A DNA stretch of 64,000 bases, from positions 4,263,109 to 4,327,108 of the forward strand of contig OY282380.1 in assembly GCA_958295885.1 (NCBI GenBank), in the 5' to 3' direction. Below, piece after piece: positions 28,800 through 40,476 of the stretch. Source of the stretch: Arenicellales bacterium. Lineage in GTDB: Bacteria; Pseudomonadota; Gammaproteobacteria; Arenicellales; JAJDZL01. Positions within the stretch are counted from its first letter, which is position 1, and each line of letters begins with the position of its first letter. The position numbers were made by a program, and so were the translations under genes. The notes under the pieces are model-generated. The model saw nothing but the letters and a program-made list of their open reading frames with translations. It made no database searches and had not been told where the DNA came from.

Positions 28800-31288
28800 C
28801 AATGGCATTTACTTAGTGATAAATACGTGTTGACTTAATAGTACGCACCTCGCGGACGACTGTTTTCATTGAAATATGTTACTTTATGCTACTGGTTCGT
28901 CGATGCCTGAGGTTGATTTCGTTTACGAATCCATTTGTTTCGCGGCTGTTTCGATTGCCGCGCATAGGAACGATCAGGACGTTGTTTCTGACGTTGCCTG
29001 CTGATGCTGCTGACGATGGCATTGACCGTAGAAGCAATCAGTTCTGCCTGTCGCAGCACCAGCTGTTCCAGACTGCGGGCCATCACCTTCAGCGCATGCT
29101 TGAAATTCACCTGTTTTCTGTCTTCTTCGGGCGCACCCTGGATTCGATCTTCACTGTAGTTGGTGAAGATTCTCGTGAGCGTGATCAGCACAAAATGCGC
29201 ATACAGTTCCTGTTTGACGCCGCGTTCTGATTTGGCATGAAACTGCTCGATGCTCATCCATGATTTGGAAATCTTGTACATCTCCTCGATGCCCCATCTT
29301 TGATGGTACAGATCAGATAACTCCGAGATCGGATAGCGCACTGGATCCTGCAAAGTGACCGCGAGCGTGTAGGTGGTGTCGGCATGGGTGTATTTCACCA
29401 GTCGCAGTTTCAGCGGCGGACATTTCACCTGCGCATGGCGGCGGCGGATGCGAGTCCGGATTTGCGCGGTTGGCTCCACCTCGATGATCTCATCGGTGCG
29501 CTCTGAGTCCATGAACCGGTCCATCGCCACGGTCATGTTTTTCTGCAGACGGAAGACTGCCTCCACACCTCGCAGCCAGTGCGCATGCAGCATCTCGTAG
29601 CTGTAATAACCGCGGTCATAGACCACGACGTCGTTTTCGTCCAGCTGCTTCAGATGCGTCAGCGCAAGCTTTCGTTCATTGCCATGCGATGCCAGCTCAA
29701 AGTCAATTGGAACGCGCGCCTTGAGCTGATACAGACAGCTCACAAGTCCCTGCGGATAATGCGCCTTGTCATTGGGCGTGCGATAACTGTTTTTAAGCAG
29801 TTTCCGCGGCAGGTTGAGCCGGCTGCCGTCAACCGCATGCAGACGATGTCCCTGCCACAGAAAGTCCTTTCGCTGCGCTTCGGAGCGCTGCAGAATGCGC
29901 TGCTGCAGGACCTTGAAAACCTGCTCATCCAGCTTGGCGCGCGCCCGGCTCATGGCGGCCGCAGTGACCGGCTGTGGCTGTGGCAGGCGGATCTCCAAGT
30001 CGCGGCACTGCGCCCATAATTCGTCCAAACAGGTGGCATAACCCTGTCGATTGTCAGAAAACACCAGCCGAAAGATAAACAGCATCAACAACATCGTGTC
30101 GATCACTCGCCGCCGAACCCGCCACTTTTCATCAAATTCCGCCGCTACTTCCGAGATTTCGCCGATCAGATGCTGCCACAGCTGCACGAATGAATCCGAA
30201 CTCGCCAGCGGCTTCGGCATTGCTGCCTGCGCGCGTTTTTTGCGCTTCGCACGAGCCTTTTCACCGTGCGCTAAAATCTCTCGAAAACCTTCTTCCAAAG
30301 GATACACATAGACACCTTTAGGGGTTTTTCCAGAACGCTTCTCGGTGGTGCCCAGATACTGCCAGTTGGCCGCCCGATAACTGCTTGCCTCAAAGCGCGT
30401 CTCATCCACAAACGTCTCCATCAGCACCGGCCGACAGCCATGCTGGCACTGCCAGTCCTGCGGCAGCTGCCGACACACCAGCGACAAGGCCTTGGAAGCG
30501 AGATTTTTCACCCGCACCCACGGAAAGATCAGAAACCGACTGTTGTTGACCGCCAAGTGCAGATGTTTCTTGTGTTTCTGATCCTGCCAGCCAACCCACA
30601 CATCCCGACACGGCAGCGCCTTGACTGCATACTGAAACAGGAAACAGCCCAGTTTGCGACCCTGCCCGTCAACGATGAAATAACGCAGGTTCGCCCCGAT
30701 CGGATGCCGGTATCCCAGATAATGATAACGCTCCACCCATTCGTTGAATTCCCCTGCCTGATCCGCAGAAGTCACCAGCTGCACAGAAAGCGGCATCAGC
30801 TCCGACAGCTCCGCCTGTTCTTCGGTGCGCGCCGTCAGCGCCAGCGGCCTGCTCTTGCCGCGCTTAAGATGCGACTGCTTCGGCGGCAGCTGCACAACGC
30901 CCAATTGTTCCAGTTCCTCCAGCAGCAGCAGCGCTGACTGGTAGCGATTGACACCCTTTGATGTGTGCCAGCCTAAATGCTCACTGATCGTCTGCGCCAG
31001 CTCAGTCCGACTCAAATTCTCAAACAGCGAAACAGTCTGTTGAATCTCACCCAACTGTCTGCGGGTAAAACGATGACCGAAAAATGTCGTTGACTTCAAC
31101 TTCTTAATGCGCTCATCCACCGCTGATCTCCTGACAAAATGATCCTTACCTCTATTTTGACAGTACTGCACAAGAAAGTCAAATGCGGATGTGCAATTTT
31201 TTTACATCCCTCGATTTGCCCGCTATATCAATCTGTTGCCATCTCTACAAAAATCTGCAAATACATTTATCCTATGTTAATGCCATTG
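28800..31288 (-). mobile_element. DruA-IS4 insertion sequence, 2.49 kb, intact
   Basis: Ends match as inverted repeats: CAATGGCATTTACTTAG at 28800 and, on the other strand from 31288, CAATGGCATTAACATAGG. Both sides are flanked by CAGGGACGAC (28790-28799 and 31289-31298), a perfect 10 bp target duplication as produced by IS4-group elements. The undamaged duplication and open transposase gene suggest a recent insertion. Confidence 0.9.
28889..31120 (-). CDS. IS4-family transposase with N-terminal DruA (DUF4338) domain
   Basis: About 743 residues from GTG 31120, preceded by AGGAGA; the open frame extends 17 codons further. The N-terminal ~330 residues are a DruA-type domain: WVERYHYLGYRHPIGANLRY, LAVNNSRFLIFPWVRVKNLAS, METFVDETRFEASSYRAANW. 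After an Arg/Lys-rich linker (EKARAKRKKRAQ) comes an IS4 DDE domain with HAVDGSRLNLP, VVYDRGYYSYEML and YHQRWGIEEMYKISKSW supplying the three acidic residues. DruA was first named as a component of the Druantia defence system, but here it is clearly part of a transposase. The frame is intact. Confidence 0.88.
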   Translation of the reverse strand: MDERIKKLKSTTFFGHRFTRRQLGEIQQTVSLFENLSRTELAQTISEHLGWHTSKGVNRYQSALLLLEELEQLGVVQLPPKQSHLKRGKSRPLALTARTEEQAELSELMPLSVQLVTSADQAGEFNEWVERYHYLGYRHPIGANLRYFIVDGQGRKLGCFLFQYAVKALPCRDVWVGWQDQKHKKHLHLAVNNSRFLIFPWVRVKNLASKALSLVCRQLPQDWQCQHGCRPVLMETFVDETRFEASSYRAANWQYLGTTEKRSGKTPKGVYVYPLEEGFREILAHGEKARAKRKKRAQAAMPKPLASSDSFVQLWQHLIGEISEVAAEFDEKWRVRRRVIDTMLLMLFIFRLVFSDNRQGYATCLDELWAQCRDLEIRLPQPQPVTAAAMSRARAKLDEQVFKVLQQRILQRSEAQRKDFLWQGHRLHAVDGSRLNLPRKLLKNSYRTPNDKAHYPQGLVSCLYQLKARVPIDFELASHGNERKLALTHLKQLDENDVVVYDRGYYSYEMLHAHWLRGVEAVFRLQKNMTVAMDRFMDSERTDEIIEVEPTAQIRTRIRRRHAQVKCPPLKLRLVKYTHADTTYTLAVTLQDPVRYPISELSDLYHQRWGIEEMYKISKSWMSIEQFHAKSERGVKQELYAHFVLITLTRIFTNYSEDRIQGAPEEDRKQVNFKHALKVMARSLEQLVLRQAELIASTVNAIVSSISRQRQKQRPDRSYARQSKQPRNKWIRKRNQPQASTNQ

Positions 31289-31669
31289 CAGGGACGACAG
31301 GTCCGCAGCAACTGACTGCCGGCGATCCGTTGCCAGAAAGTTGGCGCGTCCATGGAATTCAAGATTCGACCGGTTTTCGACCAGAAGCTCGAACCGATGC
31401 TTAGGGCTGACTTTATAACCGAGTCCTAGTTCAAACACGCCAGATGTTTCAAAATCACCGACTGAACGAAGAGGCGCTTCGTCGCCGCTAATACCGCAGC
31501 CGTAAAGAGCCGCCGGTGACGTACTCATGCAGTCGCGGTCTTTGAATACGGTTTCGGCCGAACTGTCCAGACCCGCTCCAGTACGCAGATAAATGTCTCC
31601 AGCCGCCGCAAAGCAGCTGAACAACAGTGTCAAAACTGCGACCAGCTGTACCTGGAAAATTCGATTCAA

Positions 31670-32831
31670 GCCGAATTTTAAAGCAGTTGAAACGGAGAGA
31701 AATCCGCTGGTATTTTCATCAACCTCGGGGCAGTGAATCGAAATTGCTTCATTCGATGCTGCAAACGATCGCGTTCCATCGGTTCTCTGATCAGATTCAC
31801 CATCACGTACATCTTGTACGCCGTTGCTTTGGTCTACGTACATCGTCTTTCTGCTATTTCTTCTCATCAGCTCGCTTATTCCAATTGGTTTCTCAACGTA
31901 TGTCCATCAGCAGATTGCCAGACAGTAAGACTCCTCTCGACATCCAATTTCTATAGTGCGTAACAAAGGCACTTGTCTCGGCAACGCGCTTTACTTTCTG
32001 ACCTGCTTGCAGTGGGGTTTGTGGCAGTCGATCCTTAATCGGCATTCCGCCATTCGAGTAATTGTAATTTGTTCAACAGTTAAATATTGGACAATCCTTT
32101 GAATGTGAACTGATTTCTTTTTGTCTTGACCAAAAAAGATGAATCTCAAAGTTAATTGAATTTTTACTTTAGACTGTCACCCAAACGCGGTTTTCACCTG
32201 ATGGGTGAACCTGAAACCGTCCTAGGAATGCAATCCTGCTCCCGCCCGATGAATTTCAAACATTGAATTCTTCAGAGTTCTTCGCGTCGGATTTTCAGAT
32301 GAGAACTTGCGAGAGGATGACGTCATGATAGCAATTGAAGCAAATTGAGGTATGGATGTCATTTAAAGAAGAAGCATTGTGCGACTCAGGATCAAGGAGT
32401 TTCAATGCAATGGAATCAGATTCGTTTCAGACGCATCCGAACCCATGAAGTTCAGCGGAAAAGTGTAAGCCGCGGCTGCAGTTGAGCCGTTCCACGAAAG
32501 AAGGATGGGAAGTGAGCTGCGGTTTTCCTTTGCACTTACCGAAATAGGCTCTTAGGTAATTTCTCTGACTGACGCGACTGAGACCGGCGAGACAGCGTCA
32601 CTCACAATTCCTGCAGCAGTTGCCTCAACTCAGTTCCGGCCGAAAACTGGAGCTGCAGGGAAAAATTCATAATGACATCAGTTCGCTCAGGGATTTCTCA
32701 GAGCATCCCTGTCAGCCTGCCCTTGCGATTGGTTAGTCAAATCATCTGCTTTTCATCAAAGTCAAGAGAGCGGGTTCGAACGGTGATCTCCGCCTGAGAT
32801 GAGCGCCCTCCACTTGTCTCAAAGGGACAAC
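31670..32831. other. Gene-free stretch upstream of the barrel gene
   Basis: No intact gene. The codons before 31669 remain open in frame to 31867 but do not look like a secreted protein start. No RNA or repeat recognised. Confidence 0.45.
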
Positions 32832-33119
32832 TTACGAACCTTTTGAAAAGACGCGTATTAATATTGCTGCAACGATTAATGTAAATGTGAGAATCTGCAA
32901 TGAGATAGTCCATCTGAAATTATTTTTCATTAGTTTTCTTAATTCATTAAATTCAGACTTCAATGAACTGTTTTCGTACCTGTATTCACTGTTGTTGGAA
33001 TTATTGGCAGAACTGCCCTCGCATTGGTTGATTGCAGCCACTTCAGCCTGTTGACTCTCCGTGCCGGCAGCTTCGAGTTCCCTTGATGTTCCGAGCGTGT
33101 CGTATTCGGATTTACTCAT
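32832..33119 (-). CDS. Small tail-anchored membrane protein
   Basis: A 95-residue frame from ATG 33119. The first half is polar and Ser/Asn/Glu-rich, the segment SLKSEFNELRKLMKNNF is amphipathic helix or coiled coil, and ISLQILTFTLIVAAILIRV near the C-terminus is one membrane helix with a short basic tail. No family recognised. Composition is protein-like and the frame is intact, but no homology supports it; regions on both sides are gene-free. Confidence 0.4.
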   Translation of the reverse strand: MSKSEYDTLGTSRELEAAGTESQQAEVAAINQCEGSSANNSNNSEYRYENSSLKSEFNELRKLMKNNFRWTISLQILTFTLIVAAILIRVFSKGS

Positions 33120-33739
33120 GAAATTTTCCTATATTACTCATTCGATAACGGCGACTTGAACTCCCTTCTGAGGTTTGGCTTCCACCAGAAAGACTCAGTT
33201 CGATCACAGCTTAGAGTGCGACTCACATTCCGCGAACTGTTAGTCAGCGTCCGTCCGCGCCCTAGGTTCAATTCCACTGTGCGGCACTGCCGTATGACCG
33301 GATTGAACCATATACTTACCTTACCATAGCTGTCTTTCCGATTACAAGGTGTCACCGCTGCAAGCAACCGCCATGGGATTGAAACCAAATGAACAATTGA
33401 GGCAAAAGTGAGGCATGGACATCAGTCAGCAAAGTGAAGAGCACTTGAATTCAAAAATGGAACAGATCGCAATTTCCATCATGTCCGTGAAACGAAACTC
33501 TATGACAGTTTGTGTTTTCCGAGGGCGATGACAATGCAGTCAACGATGATACGCGCCGACCATAGCGGTACAACCTCTAGACCAATTCAGGTCAAGGACT
33601 GATTCCCATCATGAGCTTAATTCTGATGATGGAATCCGCTGAGCTCGCCACTCCGAACATCACTTTCAGATACGAATGCGGCGATATAAGACTATGTCAG
33701 TCATTGTCCAGTCCATCAGATGAACCAGTGCATCGTTGA

Positions 33740-33972
33740 TGAGCAAACAGCGCGGATTCGGCAGACTTCAATCGCGTTTTCAACTCTGGAGCGTCAGGGT
33801 TTGACGCACACTGCATGCCAGCAACCTAGCTGCCACCTCCAACCATAAGCGGCGAGAGGCACACGACGCCGTACTCGAATCGCTGAAAACCTGCCGCGAA
33901 CAGAATTTGAGCTTTTGGCGCCATCTGGAATATCGGTTCAAAGCACCGAGTTCTTCCGATGTTACACCCTGA
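33740..33972 (+). pseudogene. Possible IS66-type transposase C-terminal remnant
   Basis: Fragments such as NHKRREAHDAVLESLKTC and FWRHLEYRFKAP resemble the C-terminal helices of some IS66 transposases, which end with a conserved helical segment followed by stop. Only ~75 codons remain, with stops. Family assignment is tentative. The rest of 33120-34115 holds nothing I recognise. Confidence 0.25.
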
Positions 33973-34115
33973 ACTCGTCAGCCAGTTCCTAAATCCCACT
34001 GCTCCGACTTGAAGTTCACAATCCGAGTCGCTTCAAGTAAAATTACAATCAGAACAACAGCATGAATATGCACAGCTGCCAATAACAGGAATACTGGCCC
34101 CATTTAGAGATTAAT

Positions 34116-34608
34116 ATGAACGATGCATTGTTATCAGAAGCCGACCAAAAGGAAGGACTTTCTCTCGTCTATGTCAAAGCTCTGGCAATACGGGCGGGCT
34201 ATTCGTGCTCAATACCAGATCCAGACCGAGATAGCATTGACCTTTGTATCCGTGCAGGTGGATATTATCGTCCTCCCCTCGATTGCAATTGAAAGCAATC
34301 GTAAACCTCCAGCTTTCGCTCGCAAACGATTTTCGATACCGATTGAAGAAAAAAAAACTACAGCGACCTGTGTGCGCCAACGCAAATTCTTCGCCTGTTG
34401 GTGGTACTTGATTTGCCAAAGGATAAAGATCTCTGGCTAACAGAAAAAACTTATTTTGAGAAGACGAGCCTACTGGCTAAGTCTCCAGCAACAGAAAAAT
34501 TTAGTCGAGGGACAACAGACAGTTACTGTTCGGATTCCAAATTCTAATCTACTTGATGTTGAGAGCCTAAAGAAACTGATGATTCAATCACGAAATGGGG
34601 AGATCTGA
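34116..34608 (+). pseudogene. DUF4365-domain protein, broken
   Basis: From ATG 34116: MNDALLSEADQKEGLSLVYV, AIRAGYSCSIPDPDRDSIDL and GGYYRPPLDCN, the start of a DUF4365 protein, which belongs to a restriction-endonuclease-like fold. Stops and frameshifts follow. Further on are YSDLCAPTQILRLLVVLDLP and, in another frame, RRAYWLSLQQQKN and TVRIPNSNLLDVESLKKLM, which complete the family. The terminal TGA overlaps the ATG of the next gene (TGATG), showing the two were translationally coupled. Confidence 0.7.
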
Positions 34609-35702
34609 TGAAAGTAAGTATCCAGGATAGGGAATTATTGTCAAAAATTTCAGCTGTGTCGCTTGTCACCTACGCGAGCAGTGTAGGTTGGAACCGCTCT
34701 GAAGTTTACCGCGAACATTCTGATATCTATATTGGAGAAAAGTTGCCGGAGATAATCATACCTCGCACGGAACACCTAGGAGATTACGCTAGCGTTGTAT
34801 CTACGCTGATTAAGACATTCGCTGAAGTTAGCCATTCTGATGAACTTACAATTTTTCGCTGTTTGGAGGGCACAGACCGAGATGTCGTCCGCGTTCGCGT
34901 TAGTGAGGTCGAAGGCGGCACGCTAGCGTTGAATCACGGACATAAGCTCATTACCGGCGCTCGTGATATGGTGCTTTCTTCAGGCTGTTCGTTGTCTACG
35001 CCTCAGTTCAGTTATAGAGCCGGCGCGCATAGGGAGGCAAACGACTTTTTGAATCAGATGAGGATAGGTCACACCGAACAGGGCAGCTTCATCGTTACTT
35101 TATTTACCCCTGTCATACCAAGTCCAATGCCATCGCTCTTTCCAGACGAAATTGATCATGAAGCCCCTATGGGCCGTAGGGTAATGAAACGTTTGATTGA
35201 GGCGAGCATTGCAACTCGTCAAGCATTGGAGCAAACGACAGCCGGAATTGAAAATGCATTCAAAAACACAGTGGAAAAAGGAGTAAGCGCTAATTCATGC
35301 GAAGCCTTGGCATTGATGGTCGAATCATTTGAATCATTGGAGATCAGCGTCTCTTGGGCTCAGACTAGACCACTTAGCATGCCATCAAATTCAGCCCGAT
35401 TCAGCAAGATTGATTCTCCTGTTCTGAAAGAAGCAGCTCGTTTTTTCAAAACACGCTCTCCTAAACTTGACCAAACTCTTTTTGGATTCGTTCGGCTTTT
35501 AAAGCGTGAGGAAGAAGAAGCTGATGGTGACATTAATCTCGCGACGACGATAGAAGAGCAAAATCGGTCAGTCAAAGCAACCTTGCAAATGCGGGACTAT
35601 GAAAAAGCATTACTGGCACATAAGGAGAAAGCGATGGTTGTCCTGAAAGGCGATCTTGAGCACTCAGGAAACCACTGGCGGCTTTTGAATCCAGAAACTT
35701 GA
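34608..35702 (+). CDS. Unknown protein, partner of the DUF4365 gene; 3' end lies in an IS inverted repeat
   Basis: A 364-residue protein beginning MKVSIQDRELLSKISAVSL. The central part has HREANDFLNQMRIGHTEQGSFIVTLFTPV, and the last 100 residues are helical, ending VVLKGDLEHSGNHWRLLN. No catalytic motif recognised. It overlaps the DUF4365 pseudogene by one base, so the pair was an operon; its partner's decay leaves it orphaned. The last codons and stop lie within a 23 bp sequence (35683-35705) identical to the end of the IS at 61191-62714, so the original C-terminus may have been altered. Similar gene pairs occur in defence islands as far as I recall. Confidence 0.6.
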   Translation: MKVSIQDRELLSKISAVSLVTYASSVGWNRSEVYREHSDIYIGEKLPEIIIPRTEHLGDYASVVSTLIKTFAEVSHSDELTIFRCLEGTDRDVVRVRVSEVEGGTLALNHGHKLITGARDMVLSSGCSLSTPQFSYRAGAHREANDFLNQMRIGHTEQGSFIVTLFTPVIPSPMPSLFPDEIDHEAPMGRRVMKRLIEASIATRQALEQTTAGIENAFKNTVEKGVSANSCEALALMVESFESLEISVSWAQTRPLSMPSNSARFSKIDSPVLKEAARFFKTRSPKLDQTLFGFVRLLKREEEEADGDINLATTIEEQNRSVKATLQMRDYEKALLAHKEKAMVVLKGDLEHSGNHWRLLNPET

Positions 35703-35705
35703 GTT
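35683..35705 (+). repeat. Solitary IS end, 23 bp identical to 62694-62716
   Basis: The 23 bases are identical to the 3' terminal repeat of the complete IS copy at 61191-62714, with the same orientation, but no transposase sequence adjoins on the side where the element body should be. This points to a deletion or one-ended event that left only the terminal repeat, and it contains the stop codon of the gene before it. Confidence 0.75.
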
Positions 35706-35994
35706 ATGAAGTCCCTCGCCGGCAGCACGATTCTGTCACCGCGGAGTTGCTGCCTATACCGACATTGACGGCTCCTCACAATGGCCTCAGTCGATCTGCT
35801 GTTCTCGCCAAACTGCTTTTGCTGATATTCGACTTCTCTCATCGAACAATCTCTTTTGAGATGTGCTGAAATTGCCTTGAATTCCCTTCAATTGTTCCAA
35901 ATCAGCTTAATCTTCGTTCGTAAAATTCAGGAATTATGTCCATATGAACAATGCGTTCAGAGTTTTATGTAGAGTCGAGGGCTGGCGCGTTTAG

Positions 35995-37845
<1,851 letters not shown>

Positions 37846-37895
37846 TAGAGTGCTTCAGTCCATGTCGTTACCTCCATAAACCTGTACCATTTAGT

Positions 37896-37962
37896 ACTCC
37901 CTGATTCATAGGAATGAGGGAGTTGATCCACCGCAATCAATTAATTGATTGCGGTGGATCAA
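37896..37962. repeat. Two adjacent hairpins next to the intron 5' end, one a 40 bp perfect palindrome
   Basis: 37896-37923 forms a stem of ~12 pairs with one mismatch and an ATA loop (ACTCCCT...AGGGAGT). Immediately beside it, 37923-37962 is a perfect 40-base palindrome with arms TTGATCCACCGCAATCAATT. On the plus strand it is followed by AAAATCG, on the minus strand by AACTCCC. It may be a transcription terminator, the target preferred by class C group II introns, or the junction of the IS110 element to its right. Confidence 0.75.
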
Positions 37963-38256
37963 AATCGAGAAATTGAACCGATCATCAGGAACGAGTACCG
38001 CTATGAATTTTTTAAATTACCGAGCCGATGAGCTCCAGATTCACTGCCGCGATGTTCCCTCAGATTGGGCTCCCCATCCAGAGCAACCTTTCCATGAACT
38101 GTTTCTTTGAACACCTAGGGCGGATTCGTGCCTGGATGGGGAACTCGCCGAAAACACTCATGCGAAGTCTGTGTCTTAGAGCACCTGTACAGGTCCGGAG
38201 TGACGGCGAGGATGCCCCATCTAGGTCGAGTATAAATCAAATTACAATGGAGTCAC
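37963..38256 (+). other. IS110 left non-coding end, possible bridge-RNA region
   Basis: The ~290 bases before the IS110 transposase are non-coding. CCCCATCCAG near 38070, CTGGATGGGG near 38135 and GCCCCATCTAG near 38215 can pair with each other, giving alternative long-range hairpins. IS110-family elements place their guide (bridge) RNA in a non-coding end, upstream of the gene in the IS110 subgroup, so this is the expected place. RNA boundaries cannot be defined by eye. Confidence 0.4.
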
Positions 38257-39504
38257 ATGATGTCAGAAAATTTCACTTGTTTTGTCGGCATTGACTGGGG
38301 ACGAAAGTTCCATCAGTTCTGTGTCCTTGACCACGACGGTCAAGTAGTCGCACAACGTACCTGCCAGCATCTGGCCGAGCCGATCCGTCAGATGGCGCTG
38401 TGGCGGTTGCAGCGGGTCGATCACCAGGTCGAGCAGCTGAAGATCGGCTTGGAAGTTCCAACCGGTCCGTTGGTCTTGGCGCTGCAGTCTTTTGGCCTGA
38501 CGCTATGGTCCATCAATCCCAAGCAGTCGAGTCGCTTTCGCGACCGCTTCTCGGTCGCCGGCGCCAAGGACGACCGACGCGATGCGCAGGTCATCGCCAG
38601 TGCGCTTCGCACCGATCAACACGCCTTTCGGGAGGCACCCGCACTCACCAAAGAGCAGCGCACAATGCGCAGCCTAGTGCATTGCAGAGGCAGATTGATT
38701 CGACAATAAGTCAAATTATCCAATCAGTTAAATGAATGGTTAGCAGCCTGTTTTCCAGCTCTGTTGGAGACTGTCGAAGACGTGGCTCAGAGCTGGTTTT
38801 TAAGTTTGCTGCAGCAGGCACCGACTCCACATCGAGCCCAGCAGATGACCCGCAGTGAGCTGCAGATATTGCTCAAAAAACATCGCATCCGTCGTTTCGA
38901 TGCCGACACTTTGTTGCCAATCCTGCGCCAGCAGCCGTTTCCAGGCGTCGATCCGATTGCTCCTCCAGAAGCCATTGAGATCGCAGTCCTAGTACCACAA
39001 TTGCAGTTGGTGCTGTCACAAATCAAGGACCTCGAGCGTCAAATGGATACGGTGATTGAACACTGGTGCCAAGCGCCTCTCGAAACCAACTCAGACTCGA
39101 TCAGCGACGTGGAAATTTTACGTTCGATCCCAGGGATCGGCAGAAATGTCGTGTCGGTGCTGCTGTCCGAAGCGCCAGAAGCCATTGAACAGCGAGATTA
39201 TCAAGCTCTCAGAACGCTCAGTGGCGTCGCCCCGGTGACTCAACGTTCGGGCAAAAAGACGGTTGTCTGCCAGCGACGAGCCGTCAACAACCTGATGCAA
39301 AATGCACTGTATCACTGGGCTCGCGTCGCCTGTCAGCACGATGCGAAATGCATACGGAAATACGACTGCCTGAAAGCCCGCGGCAAAACTCACGGACATG
39401 CTTTACGCTGCGTCGGCGACCGCTTGCTCAAAGTGCTTTGCACGATGCTGCAGAACAACACTTTGTATGAGCCTCAACTGCCTGCAACTGCCACCGTTGC
39501 CTGA
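38257..39504 (+). pseudogene. IS110-family transposase, one in-frame stop
   Basis: The first 150 codons encode a RuvC-like DEDD domain: CFVGIDWGRKFHQFCVLDH, WSINPKQSSRFRDRF, AKDDRRDAQVIASAL. TAA at 38707-38709 interrupts, then the same frame continues through VKLSNQLNEWLAACFPALL to the transposase_20 domain: VEILRSIPGIGRNVVSVLL, ALRTLSGVAPVTQRSGKK. A single base change would restore a ~415-residue enzyme. Both DEDD and Tnp20 domains are otherwise complete. Confidence 0.85.
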
Positions 39505-39581
39505 AACAATTTGATGTCGCCGACAAACTCAATGGAGAAGCTATTTTGACTTGACAAAGGATACGAAGTCCGCCCTGGCTG

Positions 39582-39689
39582 CTACCAACCGGAGCGACAG
39601 TTGTTGTGTGGGTTTCGCACCCACTGAAAAGAAGCGCCTTTCCACGGCGCACGAGAAATTGAGGCTAGTATTAAAATAGTTTTTTTCAT
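39582..39689 (-). CDS. Truncated secreted-protein start
   Basis: From ATG 39689 with GGAGG six bases upstream, 35 codons begin MKKTILILASIS, which looks like the start of a signal peptide, then continue without similarity to TAG at 39582. The IS110 end lies close by, so the gene was probably truncated by that insertion. It is too short for a confident call. Confidence 0.35.
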   Translation of the reverse strand: MKKTILILASISRAPWKGASFQWVRNPHNNCRSGW

Positions 39690-39851
39690 TTTTTCCTCCA
39701 AAAAAAAGAAAATCCTTCGGAGGTGACATTTCCCGTACTGGGGAATTGTTCCCCAGAAGGGTTAGTTTTGGGCGCGAAGCCCGAATTGATTGCGCCCTAG
39801 TGGACTACCTTTCCGGAAGTAAACCGGATGGTTGAGGGTAGGACTTTCGCC

Positions 39852-40256
39852 CTATTCGATGATGCCTGCCTTCAACAAAGCGGCGGTAATCCTCGCCTGA
39901 CCTTCTTGCAGCATACCCACATCGGTCTTGAGGCTCGCAACATCGGACTCGACGGATTCCAATCGATGATCCATTCGGTCCACTTTGATCGTCAACTCGG
40001 CCAAGCTTTCATTGACGGAAAACGCGTTGAATGCGACACCGGAAAATGCGATAACGACCGCAACTACCATCGTCGCCGTGACGCGCAACACAAAACGTTG
40101 GTGCGCTCTGTATTCATTTCGCGCATCCTCGTTCGAGGCGCGCAGCTCGACCGTATTCTTTTGAATCTCGGCTGTCATCGTTTCGAGCATCGTTATGCGA
40201 CGCTCCGTGTTGAGTTCCCTGTAGAACTCTTCACGAGTCACGATATTTTCAGTCAT
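39852..40256 (-). CDS. Membrane protein with flanking coiled coils
   Basis: A 134-residue protein from ATG 40256 with GGAGG upstream (TAGGAGGTCAAT). The N-terminal ~60 residues are charged helix (REEFYRELNTERRITMLE), a single membrane helix follows (VLRVTATMVVAVVIAFSGV), and the C-terminal ~60 residues form a heptad-like coiled coil (LTIKVDRMDHRLESVESDV). No family named. Similar small proteins appear in phage and integrative-element cassettes. A strong hairpin (CTGGGGAATTGTTCCCCAG, 39738-39756) 100 bases past the stop may be its terminator. Confidence 0.55.
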   Translation of the reverse strand: MTENIVTREEFYRELNTERRITMLETMTAEIQKNTVELRASNEDARNEYRAHQRFVLRVTATMVVAVVIAFSGVAFNAFSVNESLAELTIKVDRMDHRLESVESDVASLKTDVGMLQEGQARITAALLKAGIIE

Positions 40257-40289
40257 ATTGACCTCCTACTGATTTCCAGAGGCCGCGTT

Positions 40290-40476
40290 CCTTCCGGGTT
40301 GCTTTCCCCGGAAGGGTTTATGCGGCTTTTTTGCCGCTAACTGAAACCGCCTTGCTGCGGTTCCTTTTAATGACGCAACCTGCGTCATTGCCGTTCCGTC
40401 CACCTCGGGGACGGGCGTTTTGACAGGTGATCCGCCAATGGCGACCATCTGCCTGGCTTACACTCCCTTCGGAGTG
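40290..40476. repeat. Cluster of six compact hairpins
   Basis: Within 190 bases lie perfect short stems: 40290-40315 (CCTTCCGGG/CCCGGAAGG), 40322-40337 (GCGGC/GCCGC around TTTTTT), 40345-40362 (AACCGC/GCGGTT), 40369-40389 (AATGACGCA/TGCGTCATT), 40396-40414 (CCGTCC/GGACGG), 40461-40476 (CACTCC/GGAGTG). They share no common sequence, only size and spacing. Minus-strand short frames through this region are not convincing genes. Confidence 0.7.

Larger units (their letters stand above)
28394..31669 (-). pseudogene. Outer-membrane beta-barrel protein, split by a DruA-IS4 element
   Basis: The 5' part (31669 to 31289) encodes a signal peptide, LNRIFQVQLVAVLTLLFS CFAAAG, then GDIYLRTGAGL and a barrel-like stretch GVFELGLGYKVSPKHRFEL. 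The 3' part (28799 to 28394) continues with AVVYVDFPN, AFEPFIGLGIGAART and ends in the aromatic RLSIRFEF expected of a barrel terminal strand. Removing 28800-31288 and one copy of the 10 bp duplication joins DLSSL to SAMAVVYVDF in frame. The intact protein would have ~250 residues. Start assumed at TTG 31669. Confidence 0.75.
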
